Below, one piece after another: positions 18,366-27,235 of a DNA stretch of 48,859 nucleotides. The DNA comes from Bdellovibrio sp. Lineage in GTDB: Bacteria; Bdellovibrionota; Bacteriovoracia; Bacteriovoracales; Bacteriovoracaceae. The position numbers and the translations under genes were made by a program. Position 1 is the first letter of the stretch. Each line of letters opens with the position of its first letter. Location: positions 1-48,859 of the forward strand of contig DYOQ01000018.1 of the NCBI GenBank assembly GCA_020720455.1, read 5' to 3'. Under the pieces are notes generated by a model, which had not been told where the DNA came from, ran no database searches, and was given only the letters and a program-made list of their open reading frames with translations.

Positions 18366-19604
18366 CTAAAACTTGATGGCCTTTAATGCTGCTTCTATTT
18401 GAGAAACAACATAGTCTAAGTCTGCACTACTGTGTCGATAAGCAATATACCCGTGATGATATGGTTGCAAGAAAATTTTGTTTCTAATTAGCTCTGTATA
18501 AAATGCTGGTCGAAATTTTTTATATTTATTATCTTTATCTTTGTTGAATGTAATAAATGGCATCCATGGCCCACCACTAAAGGTGCAGTCGATACCGGAA
18601 TTTTCAAGAACTTTTTCTACTTTTTTTGCAAACTCTTCGCCTTTAGTTTTAATCGCTCCAAGGATGTTGTCTCGCTCTAGAATTTCGATAGTCTTTAGGG
18701 CCGCAACTAGTTCTAAACTGTTTGGAAAAAAAGTGGAGCTTAAAAAAACTTTTTGCGCAAGGACGTCCATAATCTCTTTTTTACCGACCACTGTACTTAA
18801 TGGATATCCGTTTGCGAGTGCTTTTCCAAATACAGATAGGTGGGGGGTGACTCCAAACTCTTTTTGAGCGCCACCTAGATTGACCCTAAATCCACTTCTT
18901 ATCTCGTCAAAAATTAAAACAGCTCCATATTTTTCTGCAAGATCCTTAAGTCCTTTTAAAAATCCTGGCCTAGGCCTTTCTACTTCGTGAGCAAGTGGGT
19001 GCCCTAAAGGGGTAATGATAATTGCCGCGACATCATTACCATGTGTTTTCATTAACTGTTCGGCCCCATCAAGGTCGTTGTAGTGAAACTCAAAAATGTC
19101 CTCGTAAAGTTTTTGAGGTACACCACCTTTTACTTCTACACACCAGTCGTGCCATCCGTGATAGCCACATCTTAGAACTTTAGTTTTATCTGTATAACCT
19201 CTAGCGACTCTTATTGCAGTTGTAGTAGCATCGGAACCGGTCTTAACAAAAACAGCTTGCTCGCAAGATGGAATAATTGCTTGAAGTTTTTTTGCTAGTC
19301 TATTTTGTACATCTTGAGTTAGAGACATGCAAAAGCCCTTGTTTCTCATCTGATCAATAACAGCATTATCGATTTCTTCTTCTCTGTGCCCGATAATTAT
19401 TGGCCCATAAGCGCAAAGCATGTCGATATATTCATTGCCATCAACATCTGTTACTTTGCCACCTTTTGCTGACTCAAAATATATTGGATACTCACCAGAG
19501 ACAAAGTTATATGGACGTCTAATTCCAAGAACAGCACCTGGAGTAAGAGTTAATGCTTCTTGGTAGATTTTATTACTTTTAGTTAGTGTTAGTGGCCTAC
19601 TCAT
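18366..19604 (-). CDS. class III PLP aminotransferase, probable 3-aminobutyryl-CoA transaminase
   Basis: A 412-residue fold I aminotransferase similar in layout to glutamate-1-semialdehyde aminomutase: KTGSDATTTAIRVAR, YHGWHDW, FDEIRSGFR (PLP-ring aspartate Asp233) and the PLP lysine in FGKALANGYPLS (Lys261). It lies between kamE and kce, where fermenters of the classical type have kal. An acyl-CoA beta-transaminase of this class replaces the ammonia lyase Kal in Candidatus Cloacamonas. By position it should convert 3-aminobutyryl-CoA with a keto acid to acetoacetyl-CoA. Haem synthesis (HemL) is unlikely in this setting. The substrate is inferred from context. Confidence 0.82.
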   Translation of the reverse strand: MSRPLTLTKSNKIYQEALTLTPGAVLGIRRPYNFVSGEYPIYFESAKGGKVTDVDGNEYIDMLCAYGPIIIGHREEEIDNAVIDQMRNKGFCMSLTQDVQNRLAKKLQAIIPSCEQAVFVKTGSDATTTAIRVARGYTDKTKVLRCGYHGWHDWCVEVKGGVPQKLYEDIFEFHYNDLDGAEQLMKTHGNDVAAIIITPLGHPLAHEVERPRPGFLKGLKDLAEKYGAVLIFDEIRSGFRVNLGGAQKEFGVTPHLSVFGKALANGYPLSTVVGKKEIMDVLAQKVFLSSTFFPNSLELVAALKTIEILERDNILGAIKTKGEEFAKKVEKVLENSGIDCTFSGGPWMPFITFNKDKDNKYKKFRPAFYTELIRNKIFLQPYHHGYIAYRHSSADLDYVVSQIEAALKAIKF

Positions 19605-19606
19605 GG

Positions 19607-20353
19607 TTAGATCTCCTTGCCTAGTTTTTTACATAGGGTTGTGACGATAAAAGATGCGACTTGACTTGGAAGAGTTCCTGCACCAAAACCTCCATCATAC
19701 CCAAGTTCTATTGCAAGCTCATGTGAAACTCGTGGGCCTCCAGCTATAATGACAAAATTGTCTCTTAAACCTTCGGCATCAACTAAATTTATAAATGCAC
19801 TAAAATTATGAATGTGAGATTTTTTTTGTGTTACGGTTTGAGATACTAAAATTGCATCAGCTTTTTTTTCTAAAGCGTGTTTAAGTAACTCTTCAGGTGG
19901 CAATTGAGCACCAAGATTGTAGGCCTCCATTTGAGGATAACGTTCTAAACCGTAGTCCATATTGTAACCTTTCATGTTCATGATAGCATCTATTCCCACA
20001 GTGTGAGCGTCGTCTCCTATTGTCGCTCCAACTACCGTGATCTTTTTGTTGAGTTTTTCTACAATGAGATCGTTTATCTCATAAAAATTTAATATTTTGG
20101 TTTCGGCAGTTACTACTTGGATTTTACTATAATCTATTTCATGTTTTCCAGAAGCGTAAGCGACAAAATAGGTAAAACCTTCTGCAATTTTTTTGCTATG
20201 GCAAACGGCGATATTTTCTAAATTAAGTCCTTGTAGATATACCTCAGCAGCTTTAACAGCTTTTGGAGAGTTTTCGACTGGAAGAGTAAAGGATAACTGA
20301 ATTCTTCCATCACCTTTGGTATCGCCATATGGTTTAATAAGTTGTTTACTCAT
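19607..20353 (-). CDS. kamE: lysine 5,6-aminomutase beta subunit (B12-binding)
   Basis: With KamD it moves the terminal amino group of D-lysine or L-beta-lysine using adenosylcobalamin and PLP. The 248-residue subunit carries the base-off B12 motif DDAHTVG (His117) and, 11 residues later, the lysine in MNMKGY (Lys128) that forms the PLP aldimine; this spacing equals that of the known enzyme (His133/Lys144). The downstream VSQTVTQ and AGGPR segments complete the Rossmann domain. The frame is open further upstream, but ATG 20353 follows GGAGG by 7 bases and overlaps the kamD stop by 8 bases, fixing the start. Confidence 0.96.
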   Translation of the reverse strand: MSKQLIKPYGDTKGDGRIQLSFTLPVENSPKAVKAAEVYLQGLNLENIAVCHSKKIAEGFTYFVAYASGKHEIDYSKIQVVTAETKILNFYEINDLIVEKLNKKITVVGATIGDDAHTVGIDAIMNMKGYNMDYGLERYPQMEAYNLGAQLPPEELLKHALEKKADAILVSQTVTQKKSHIHNFSAFINLVDAEGLRDNFVIIAGGPRVSHELAIELGYDGGFGAGTLPSQVASFIVTTLCKKLGKEI

Positions 20354-21896
20354 TTTGCGCCTCCAGTATTTTGAGAACCGGGTTTGTGTAGTTTTCACCT
20401 TTAACAAAAACTCCATCAAGTCCTTTGCCACCAGTCTGCGTACGTTTTATATCTGCAAATTTTCCTTCGCCTATTGCATTCATCAATCCTTGGAGTTTTA
20501 CTTCACGAAGAAATGATACCGTTTTATCTAAAACAAGATTTGCTCTAGTTTCAATAATACCTCCTTTCTTATACTCAATTTCGCTACTAAGTGAAGCGGC
20601 CGTATTAAAGCAGTAGTTGGCGCTGCCAAGGGAGTTATATCTATCTTGCATTAGTGGCGTATGGATAGCTTCAGTATGCATACCAAGAAGATGGACAACT
20701 TGATCAGTCATTACGGATGCCATATTAAAGAGGGTATCTTGGACGTGTGATTGAAAGACGTCAGTGCTTTTATATTTTGTTGGAGGCATATATTTTAATG
20801 GTGCCCTTGGAAATAGTTGTCTTGCAAGCTGAGCATGAGCTATCTCGTATAGGAACCCATTCTTGATCGTTGGGTTTATTTCAAACGCATGGCCTAGTCC
20901 CATTTGTTCTTCTGGTAACCCAGCTCTTATTGCTAACGCTTCATTAATCAGTTGGCTAGCTGTAACTGTATGAGCGTTATCAATTGCATCTGCTGTTGTT
21001 AAATAGTTATCTTCGCCGGTGTTAATGATAATTCCAGCTTTGGCGCATATTAGTCGACTAAAATATTGGTCAATAAATGTGCGTTGCATGTTTATATCTC
21101 TAAAAAGAATCCCATACATAGAATCATTTAGAAGCATGTCGAGATCTTCAATCGCCGCGCAGGCAGTAATTTCTGACATGCAAAGACCAGAAGCGTAGTT
21201 AACAAGTTGGATATATCGTTTTTGTTTTTTTGCTATTTCATCAAGTGCAGCTCTCATTATTTTAAAGTTTTCTTGGGTAGCGTATGTTCCGCCAAAACCT
21301 TCAGTGGTTGCGCCAAAAGGGATATAATCAAGCAGCGATTGTGCTGTTGTTCTAATTACTGCAACTATATCAGCGCCTCCAAGGACTGCAGACTGTGCTT
21401 GGAGAACATCTTCATAGATGTTTCCGGTTGCAACGATTAAATATTTCCACGGAGCTTGTGGCATTGGAAGATCTCTTTTTTTTCTTTCCTTTTTTTCTTT
21501 AGATTTCCTAAGTTTCTCTATTGCAATTGTTGCAAACTCTCTCTCTTTGACCTCAAGCTCAGCACTAGATAACTCTTTAATTACGTTGATTGGAATCTCT
21601 TTAGTGGCCAAAAGCTCGGCAGTCGTTTGAATATCTCGTTTTGTTTTGAGCGTTGCAGCTGCTAAAAGTTTAGTAATTCCATATTGGGCCAGATCTTTCT
21701 TTGCTATCTCAACTATTCTGTTTACGTAAGGGGTACCATCTTTAGTTGCACCGTCAACGCCATATAATCTAAGTAAGGAGCGCTCAACAGAGATAGAGGA
21801 GTGCTTATTAATAAACTTTTGAATATCATCAGCAATAGCACTTGCATTATTTTTTACAGAGCTAATTTTTTCTGGGTCCAATGTAAGAGTTGACAT
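20346..21896 (-). CDS. kamD: lysine 5,6-aminomutase alpha subunit
   Basis: The 516-residue catalytic alpha subunit, a TIM barrel binding PLP and the adenosyl group. Family segments are clear: SLLRLYGVDG, PWKYLIVATGNIYED, ATTEGFGGTYATQ, NYASGLCMSE, HAFEINP and SNYCFNTAASLSSEI-like SANYCFNTAAS. The length is normal and nothing appears missing. It overlaps kamE by 8 bases, and its ATG shares one base with the end of the MutS-like gene upstream, so the whole block is translationally coupled. Confidence 0.96.
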   Translation of the reverse strand: MSTLTLDPEKISSVKNNASAIADDIQKFINKHSSISVERSLLRLYGVDGATKDGTPYVNRIVEIAKKDLAQYGITKLLAAATLKTKRDIQTTAELLATKEIPINVIKELSSAELEVKEREFATIAIEKLRKSKEKKERKKRDLPMPQAPWKYLIVATGNIYEDVLQAQSAVLGGADIVAVIRTTAQSLLDYIPFGATTEGFGGTYATQENFKIMRAALDEIAKKQKRYIQLVNYASGLCMSEITACAAIEDLDMLLNDSMYGILFRDINMQRTFIDQYFSRLICAKAGIIINTGEDNYLTTADAIDNAHTVTASQLINEALAIRAGLPEEQMGLGHAFEINPTIKNGFLYEIAHAQLARQLFPRAPLKYMPPTKYKSTDVFQSHVQDTLFNMASVMTDQVVHLLGMHTEAIHTPLMQDRYNSLGSANYCFNTAASLSSEIEYKKGGIIETRANLVLDKTVSFLREVKLQGLMNAIGEGKFADIKRTQTGGKGLDGVFVKGENYTNPVLKILEAQNE

Positions 21897-23458
21897 TAGA
21901 TATCCTTGATTAATTTGATTATTTTTGTTTTTATTCTTGTCGGTATGTTAAATAGTAACGCCATTTTAACTTGTTCAAGATTGCTCTTTTTAAGATCATG
22001 GATTTTATCTCTATCAATATTTTTTGCAGTAAACGGAACACTCTTGAGCAGTGTTTGATAATTTTTTTCTTCGATAGATTTACTTCTCATTGCCGGCCCT
22101 TGCATTTGCAATAAACGCACCTTCTTAATTTTTAATAGGTCTGCGTAAAATGTGCTGAATATAAAGAACATTTTATCAGAAGAGAAGCTCGAGGCAAATA
22201 ACTTTGCAAGCTTAGAACCTGCGGTGGGATTAGTTGACTGAAATAGTTCATCGACGAGAACGTAATTGTAATTTTTTACTTTTTCAAAAAATGAGAGTTC
22301 TTCGGCAAAGCTAGAAAGGCCAAGAGTGAGATCACCAGATGATTTTAAGTGGATATTGTGTTGTGCAGGAAATGGAAGTTCTAATTTTTTTGCAGGAACA
22401 GGAATTCCAAACTGCACTAAGAGTAGGTGGAAACTAATTGTTTTTAGCAAAGTTGTTTTCCCTGACATATTTCCACCAAACAGCATGGTCGGCCCTTGAG
22501 AGATAGAAAGAGTAAGTGGTACGTAACCGTGAGGAGCTTTGTTTTCTAGAACAGGCAATCTACCATTTTCAATTCGAAATTCATCATTACGGATAGCTGG
22601 AATCACAAGCTGATTTTTTTTTATATTACTTAGGAGAATATATTTTATGATGGAGCTTTTTCTAAACTGGTAGTATGAGTTTAGATCACCGTCGAATTCT
22701 TTTATTTCTAGTGTTAAACGGCAAAGTATCTCATGTATTTCTGTTTGGAACTTATTATTGGCACGGTCTTTTATTGATTCAAGTTTTTCGATCCTATCAT
22801 CGTTTTTAATTGAGATATGGAGATAGTCATCCACTGGCACAATGGTAGTTTTAGAATATCCTTTAATTTTATCAATTCTACTATCTCCAAGTGGAATCTC
22901 TTTTGCGTAAGGATAGGTTAGCTTTATTTTTGTATCAGCAAAAATGGCATCTTCAATTGATTTGACGTGATGCATGAATATATCTTCGCTATTTTTAAAT
23001 AGCTCTTTGGCCATGTTTGCTTGTGAGGTAAGTTTAATTGTTTGCCCAGCGTCGTCACTATATTTATTCACTATTTCTTTTATATGAGAAAGGAAGTTTC
23101 TATCAATTTTCGGAAGGGCCCCTACTTCATATTGAAGTAACAATTCTTCGGTTGCTACAACTTTGCCAAGATTAAAAAGATCTTGGTGGGTTAGAGTAGC
23201 GTCTTCGTTTAAAGATAAAAGTGATTCAATGTTTGGAAGTCGTTCAGCATATTTTAGTAAATCATCTAAGTTGCAATTTTCATTTTTAATGTTCTCTAGT
23301 TCTTGGTAATAGTTCGTAGCGTTTTGAGTCGTTAATGGCCCAATAATTACGTTCGACAAAAAGGGTATATTGAAATTAAACAGTTCGAGATAAGATTCGA
23401 TAGCTAATTCATTATAAATTTTTTCATCATAATGGCCTTTCTTAAACTCTAATCGCAT
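21896..23458 (-). CDS. MutS domain V-like ATPase of the lysine cluster (probable aminomutase maintenance factor)
   Basis: A 520-residue protein whose C-terminal third is a MutS/ABC-type ATPase: Walker A GGNMSGKT at 328-335, LSSFAEEL at 381-388 (the MutS signature region) and Walker B LVDELFQSTNP with Asp403-Glu404. The N-terminal 300 residues are helical with no mismatch-binding domain, so a DNA-repair role is unlikely. MutS-like genes accompany B12 aminomutases in lysine and ornithine fermentation clusters (named among kamB/kamC), where a role in protecting or reactivating the mutase is proposed. The start is set at ATG 23458, 6 bases after GAGAGG and inside the end of the upstream gene; the frame extends to 23530. 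Confidence 0.85.
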   Translation of the reverse strand: MRLEFKKGHYDEKIYNELAIESYLELFNFNIPFLSNVIIGPLTTQNATNYYQELENIKNENCNLDDLLKYAERLPNIESLLSLNEDATLTHQDLFNLGKVVATEELLLQYEVGALPKIDRNFLSHIKEIVNKYSDDAGQTIKLTSQANMAKELFKNSEDIFMHHVKSIEDAIFADTKIKLTYPYAKEIPLGDSRIDKIKGYSKTTIVPVDDYLHISIKNDDRIEKLESIKDRANNKFQTEIHEILCRLTLEIKEFDGDLNSYYQFRKSSIIKYILLSNIKKNQLVIPAIRNDEFRIENGRLPVLENKAPHGYVPLTLSISQGPTMLFGGNMSGKTTLLKTISFHLLLVQFGIPVPAKKLELPFPAQHNIHLKSSGDLTLGLSSFAEELSFFEKVKNYNYVLVDELFQSTNPTAGSKLAKLFASSFSSDKMFFIFSTFYADLLKIKKVRLLQMQGPAMRSKSIEEKNYQTLLKSVPFTAKNIDRDKIHDLKKSNLEQVKMALLFNIPTRIKTKIIKLIKDI

Positions 23459-24365
23459 CTGCATCCTCTCGATAAATGTTGTGTATCGGAATATTGCTTG
23501 GAAGATTTGGTAATCTTCCCCCATGTTCAATCATAAAAATTGAGTTAATCGTTACGCTATTTTTTACTTTTAGCTTAACGGTTAGCTTGGTCTGACACAT
23601 TGTGAAGTTATCAAGAATTATGTTTATTTTTGGTCTGATTTTCTTTGCTAAATCATCAGTTAATGCTCCGGCCAGATAGAGCGTCTGTTCTTTGCTAGAT
23701 AAAAGTTGTTGATGAAGCTCATTGTCTAATGCTGGAATTTGTGTACTAGTATAATAAATTTTTTGATCAGAAAACAGGAGCGATTTCGTTTCACTCGTAA
23801 TGTTTTGATCAATGAATATTGCCATGTTTTGGTTACAGCTAGGGTGGTTTAAATTTTTAGCAAAATTTTTATTTATAGAGGTCGTTTCATTGTCCATTGA
23901 TAAATTAATTGATAAATAAAAAGCATCGGTTATTACTGGGGAGGCAATGAATTGTCTATCGACAGAACCATCAAGTAAAAGAGTGGTGTTAGAAGGGTCG
24001 GATTCAAGAATTTTTTTCATCGCGATTATTTGTGATGAGGTTGATGGCCCTTCAAGTACGATATCAAAAGGTATAGTTACTTTGCCATAGAGATATTTTT
24101 TGCTAAAGATTGGAGGGGAGAGAATGTCGATGATCTGATATTTTCCTGCGTGACTACAGGCCCATTCTACTGCTGTGATAAATTTTGTTCCTGGCAGTAG
24201 TTTAATTTGAGGTTTTACTCTCCCGTCAAAAGTATCAATTTTTTCTCCGTTAATTCCAATTGAGCTGACAACACAAATGGATGGGAGTTGTTTTGAGTAC
24301 ACAAAATTAAGCGCAGTAGTTTTACCAGAACTTTTTGATGGCCCAATAAAAGAGAGAGTTCTCAT
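23442..24365 (-). CDS. P-loop-like protein of the lysine cluster
   Basis: A 307-residue protein starting with a P-loop-like FIGPSKSSGKTTALNF at about residues 6-21, slightly off the canonical Walker A. A later LEGPSTSSQ and LLLDGSVDRQF may include the acidic residue of a nucleotide site. It is found between kdd and the MutS-like ATPase, as its counterparts are in fusobacterial and clostridial lysine clusters (kamB/kamC group). I infer a partner role in aminomutase assembly or reactivation; no reaction can be read from the sequence. Its ATG shares a base with the kdd stop (TAATG), and its end overlaps the next gene by 17 bases. Confidence 0.75.
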   Translation of the reverse strand: MRTLSFIGPSKSSGKTTALNFVYSKQLPSICVVSSIGINGEKIDTFDGRVKPQIKLLPGTKFITAVEWACSHAGKYQIIDILSPPIFSKKYLYGKVTIPFDIVLEGPSTSSQIIAMKKILESDPSNTTLLLDGSVDRQFIASPVITDAFYLSINLSMDNETTSINKNFAKNLNHPSCNQNMAIFIDQNITSETKSLLFSDQKIYYTSTQIPALDNELHQQLLSSKEQTLYLAGALTDDLAKKIRPKINIILDNFTMCQTKLTVKLKVKNSVTINSIFMIEHGGRLPNLPSNIPIHNIYREDADAIRV

Positions 24366-25405
24366 TAGCAGTACTGTTTTTCAAACAACTCTCTAAGCTT
24401 TGGTGATTTTCTAACCACATCTAGCGCAATATTTGCGTGATCTGGAGCGTAACCATTACCAATAATCAAGTGTGCATCGGAGCCGATCCCTTCTGCTCCT
24501 AGCGCTGCCTTGGTAAAGCTTGTTGCCATTGTAAAAAAGTAAACTGTTCCATCATTTTTTGCCGACATGATAGAAGACATCTCGGTATTTTCTACTGGCG
24601 CACAGTTAATAACTAGATCCGCCATTACACCTTTGGTGACTTCTTTTACCGCATTGAAGCATCCTACTGCATCACAGGCGTCGATTTGTAAAACCTCATC
24701 ACAGTATCCAAGGGCCTTTATTCGCTCACAACCTTTTTGGGATGGTTGGATGGCAATTAATTTACCAGTTTTACCCAGAATCTCTCTTGCGACTGCACAG
24801 CAGATTGATCCTGATTTTCCACCAGCTCCGATTATGACAACATTTTGATTTGGTTTTACTAACCTGTAGGCTTGAGCAGGAGCACCAGCTACATCAAGAA
24901 TTGCAAGAGCAAGTGTTTGATTGTAATCTTCCGGAATTTTTGCAAGTACGCCAGATTCAAATAAGATAGCGTGACCTTTAATTTTTACTTGGTCTCGTTC
25001 AGGAAATATATCAATAAATTTCTCAATCATAAGAGGAGTTAGTGATAATGAGACGAGAGATGCAACTTTATCCCCAACTTTAAATCCTCGATTTGTTGGA
25101 TAATTTTTCCCGATCTCCTTGATTGTTCCTAGAAGCATTCCGCCAGACCCCGTTACAGGATTTTGTTGTTTTCCTCTACTCTTTACGATTCCATCAATCA
25201 TTGATTTAACTTTCTCAAGATCACCATTGCAGGCCCCTTTCATCTGTCTAAATGAGGCAGAGTCAATATTTAAGGTGTCGACGTCGATTAAGAGCTCATT
25301 GTCATATATCGGTAGGCCATTATCAATTTTCTCAGCGTTTTGTGGAAGTGATTTTGCAGGTGTAATCACTCTGTGTGTCCCAAATTTGCATCCATTACGA
25401 CTCAT
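24365..25405 (-). CDS. kdd: L-erythro-3,5-diaminohexanoate dehydrogenase
   Basis: NAD(P)-dependent oxidative deamination of 3,5-diaminohexanoate to 5-amino-3-oxohexanoate, the step between KamDE and Kce. The 346-residue protein has a GroES-like N-terminus and a Rossmann domain with VVIIGAGGKSGS, resembling zinc-type alcohol dehydrogenases. The family-specific N-terminus (HRVITPAKSLPQ) and DVAGAPAQAYRLV segment match Kdd. The start is preceded by AGGAGG. It follows the methionine gamma-lyase-like gene after 14 bases and overlaps the next gene by one base. Confidence 0.93.
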   Translation of the reverse strand: MSRNGCKFGTHRVITPAKSLPQNAEKIDNGLPIYDNELLIDVDTLNIDSASFRQMKGACNGDLEKVKSMIDGIVKSRGKQQNPVTGSGGMLLGTIKEIGKNYPTNRGFKVGDKVASLVSLSLTPLMIEKFIDIFPERDQVKIKGHAILFESGVLAKIPEDYNQTLALAILDVAGAPAQAYRLVKPNQNVVIIGAGGKSGSICCAVAREILGKTGKLIAIQPSQKGCERIKALGYCDEVLQIDACDAVGCFNAVKEVTKGVMADLVINCAPVENTEMSSIMSAKNDGTVYFFTMATSFTKAALGAEGIGSDAHLIIGNGYAPDHANIALDVVRKSPKLRELFEKQYC

Positions 25406-25419
25406 AAATACCTCCTAAC

Positions 25420-26697
25420 TTATTTTATTACTTTAAGTGCGTTTAATAAATCTTGTTTTAAATCTTCTATGTATTCTATCCCAATAGATAGTCTAATGAC
25501 TCCATCTGTAATTCCAATTGAGATGAGTTCTTCTGGTGGAACATCCGCATGGGTCATTGTCATTGGGTGCTCAACTAAACTCTCTGTTCCACCAAGTGAT
25601 ACAGCTAATCCAAAAAGTTGAAGCGAGTTAATTACTTTGAACGCTTGTTTCTCACCACCCTTAACTTCAAATGAGATTAGAGAACCTGTTCCTGTGCACT
25701 GTTTGTCGAATATTGTTTTTTGACTGCTTCCATCTTTTAAGAGCCCCGGATATTTAACCCAGTTAACGACAGGGTGTTCGCTTAGTAATAGCGCAATCTC
25801 TTTAGCGTTTGCTTGTTGTTGTCTCATTCTTATTGCGAGTGTTTCCAGTGAGCGAATGAGTAGCCATCCTGTAAAAGGAGTTGCCATTGTACCTAAGATT
25901 GTTCGAGATACATTAATCTCTTTAATGATATCAGCTTTTCCTGTTACAACACCAGCAATCAAATCACTGTGGCCTCCAATGAATTTTGTCGCGGAATATA
26001 TTGTTATATCAGCTCCATGTTTAGATGGTTGTTGAAAAATAGGGCCAAGGAATGTGTTGTCGATAGCAACAATAGTTTTTCTTTCTGATTTCTTCTTGTT
26101 TAACTCTTTAGATATTTCAGCAACAGCAGAAATGTCGGTTAGGACATTTGAAGGGTTGCCAGGTGTTTCAGCATAGAGGAGTCTAACATTAACAGCTCCT
26201 ACTTCATCAATTTTTTTTCTAATAAGAGTCGGTGCATCTGATCCAGCTTCGACAAAATGAACTTTAATTCCGTATTTTGGAAGAATGTGGGTAAAAAGAA
26301 AATAAGTTCCTCCGTAGACCGGAAGTGTTGCAATTATTGATTCTCCTGGTACAAGAAGTGCAAGGCATGTTGTTGAAATGGCCGACATACCGGAGGAAAA
26401 TACGCTGGCCAGCTCAGTATTATTCCATGCTGCAATTCTCTCTTCAAATATTTGGAGGTTTGGGTTATTTAATCTACTATAAATTAGCCCATTTTCTTCA
26501 CCTTCTTTGCGAGGATCTAGCCCATATGCAAGTTGAAAATATCTTTTTCCCTCTTCTGCGCTCTTAAATTTGAATGTAGATGTTAAAAAAATTGGAGATT
26601 TGATTGAGCCTTCAGACAAACTGGAGTCATATCCAAGTCCAAGTGCTAACGTTTCTGGTGAACAGTGGTGTCCATTACTCAGGTTTTTTCCTTTCAT
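25420..26697 (-). CDS. methionine gamma-lyase-like PLP enzyme (Cys/Met metabolism family)
   Basis: A 425-residue trans-sulphuration-family enzyme. Seen: YSRLNNPN (the YxR phosphate motif), SSGMSAI, PVYGGTY (Tyr128), AETPGNPS, AIDNTF (Asp213) and the PLP lysine in SATKFIGGHSD (Lys238). By length and motifs it could be methionine gamma-lyase, making methanethiol, ammonia and 2-oxobutyrate, or cystathionine gamma-lyase; the two cannot be separated by eye. The frame is open to 26784, but ATG 26697 has AAGGA 7-8 bases upstream and lies after the promoter. It is the first gene of the lysine operon, suggesting a general amino-acid catabolic unit. Confidence 0.85.
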   Translation of the reverse strand: MKGKNLSNGHHCSPETLALGLGYDSSLSEGSIKSPIFLTSTFKFKSAEEGKRYFQLAYGLDPRKEGEENGLIYSRLNNPNLQIFEERIAAWNNTELASVFSSGMSAISTTCLALLVPGESIIATLPVYGGTYFLFTHILPKYGIKVHFVEAGSDAPTLIRKKIDEVGAVNVRLLYAETPGNPSNVLTDISAVAEISKELNKKKSERKTIVAIDNTFLGPIFQQPSKHGADITIYSATKFIGGHSDLIAGVVTGKADIIKEINVSRTILGTMATPFTGWLLIRSLETLAIRMRQQQANAKEIALLLSEHPVVNWVKYPGLLKDGSSQKTIFDKQCTGTGSLISFEVKGGEKQAFKVINSLQLFGLAVSLGGTESLVEHPMTMTHADVPPEELISIGITDGVIRLSIGIEYIEDLKQDLLNALKVIK

Positions 26698-26726
26698 TAT
26701 TGTTTCCTTATAAAAAATGTAATGAA

Positions 26727-26755
26727 ATGATATATAAAAAAATATCCTTTGCCAA
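26727..26755 (-). promoter_or_regulatory. promoter of the lysine-degradation operon
   Basis: On the minus strand TTGGCA (plus 26750-26755, 5 of 6), an exact 17-base spacer, and TATCAT (plus 26727-26732, 5 of 6). The start near 26720 gives a 23-base leader. It excludes the in-frame extension of the first gene, which would begin upstream of the promoter. Confidence 0.6.
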
Positions 26756-26842
26756 ATTAACAGAGGCCAATATTTTTCTAGCATTCGGTCCTATTTTTTG
26801 TTAACCTAATTATATATCTGGTTGTTTTCACGGAGGAAGGGT

Positions 26843-27235
26843 ATGAGTTTGACTAAGGCCGATATAGTGGAGAAGGTCTACAAGGGTGGAGGGTTTTCCA
26901 AGAAGGAGGCCACAGAACTCGTTGAGCTAGTGTTTAACGTAATAAAAGAGACTCTTGCCAAGGGTGAGAAAGTTAAAGTCTCAGGTTTTGGAAATTTTTC
27001 AATAAGAGATAAAAAAACTAGAGTTGGTAGAAATCCTCAGACTGGTGATTCGATGGAAATTTCAGCGCGCAGGGTTTTGTCGTTTAAACCATCTCAAGTG
27101 TTAAGAGATGACATCGCAGATAGATATGCTCATAGGCTTGATGAGAGTGGCAAAGAGAATGATTCAATCCCGGTCAAAGCAGATGTCGAGAGTCGTGCGC
27201 TTCACTCATTTGCTGATGGGATTGATGTTGAGTGA
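26843..27235 (+). CDS. ihfA: integration host factor alpha-type DNA-bending protein
   Basis: HU/IHF-family protein that bends DNA as a dimer. The start at ATG 26843 follows GGAGGAAGG and gives the usual N-terminus MSLTKADIVE; the frame extends upstream to 26822. The beta-arm RNPQTGDSMEISARRVLSF includes the intercalating proline Pro65, at the IhfA position. The canonical domain ends near residue 95, but this protein runs to 130, with a polar tail of about 35 residues (ESGKENDSIP) not present in E. coli IhfA. It overlaps merR by 4 bases. IhfA is preferred to HU from the arm sequence and the merR neighbour. Confidence 0.88.
   Translation: MSLTKADIVEKVYKGGGFSKKEATELVELVFNVIKETLAKGEKVKVSGFGNFSIRDKKTRVGRNPQTGDSMEISARRVLSFKPSQVLRDDIADRYAHRLDESGKENDSIPVKADVESRALHSFADGIDVE

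Noticed and set aside
20354-20431. N-terminal 26-residue extension of KamE
   Set aside because: It lies wholly within kamD, and ATG 20353 has a strong Shine-Dalgarno and the family N-terminus.
26698-26784. N-terminal extension of the methionine gamma-lyase-like protein
   Set aside because: It spans the operon promoter and is a hydrophobic, aromatic-rich translation of AT-rich intergenic DNA.
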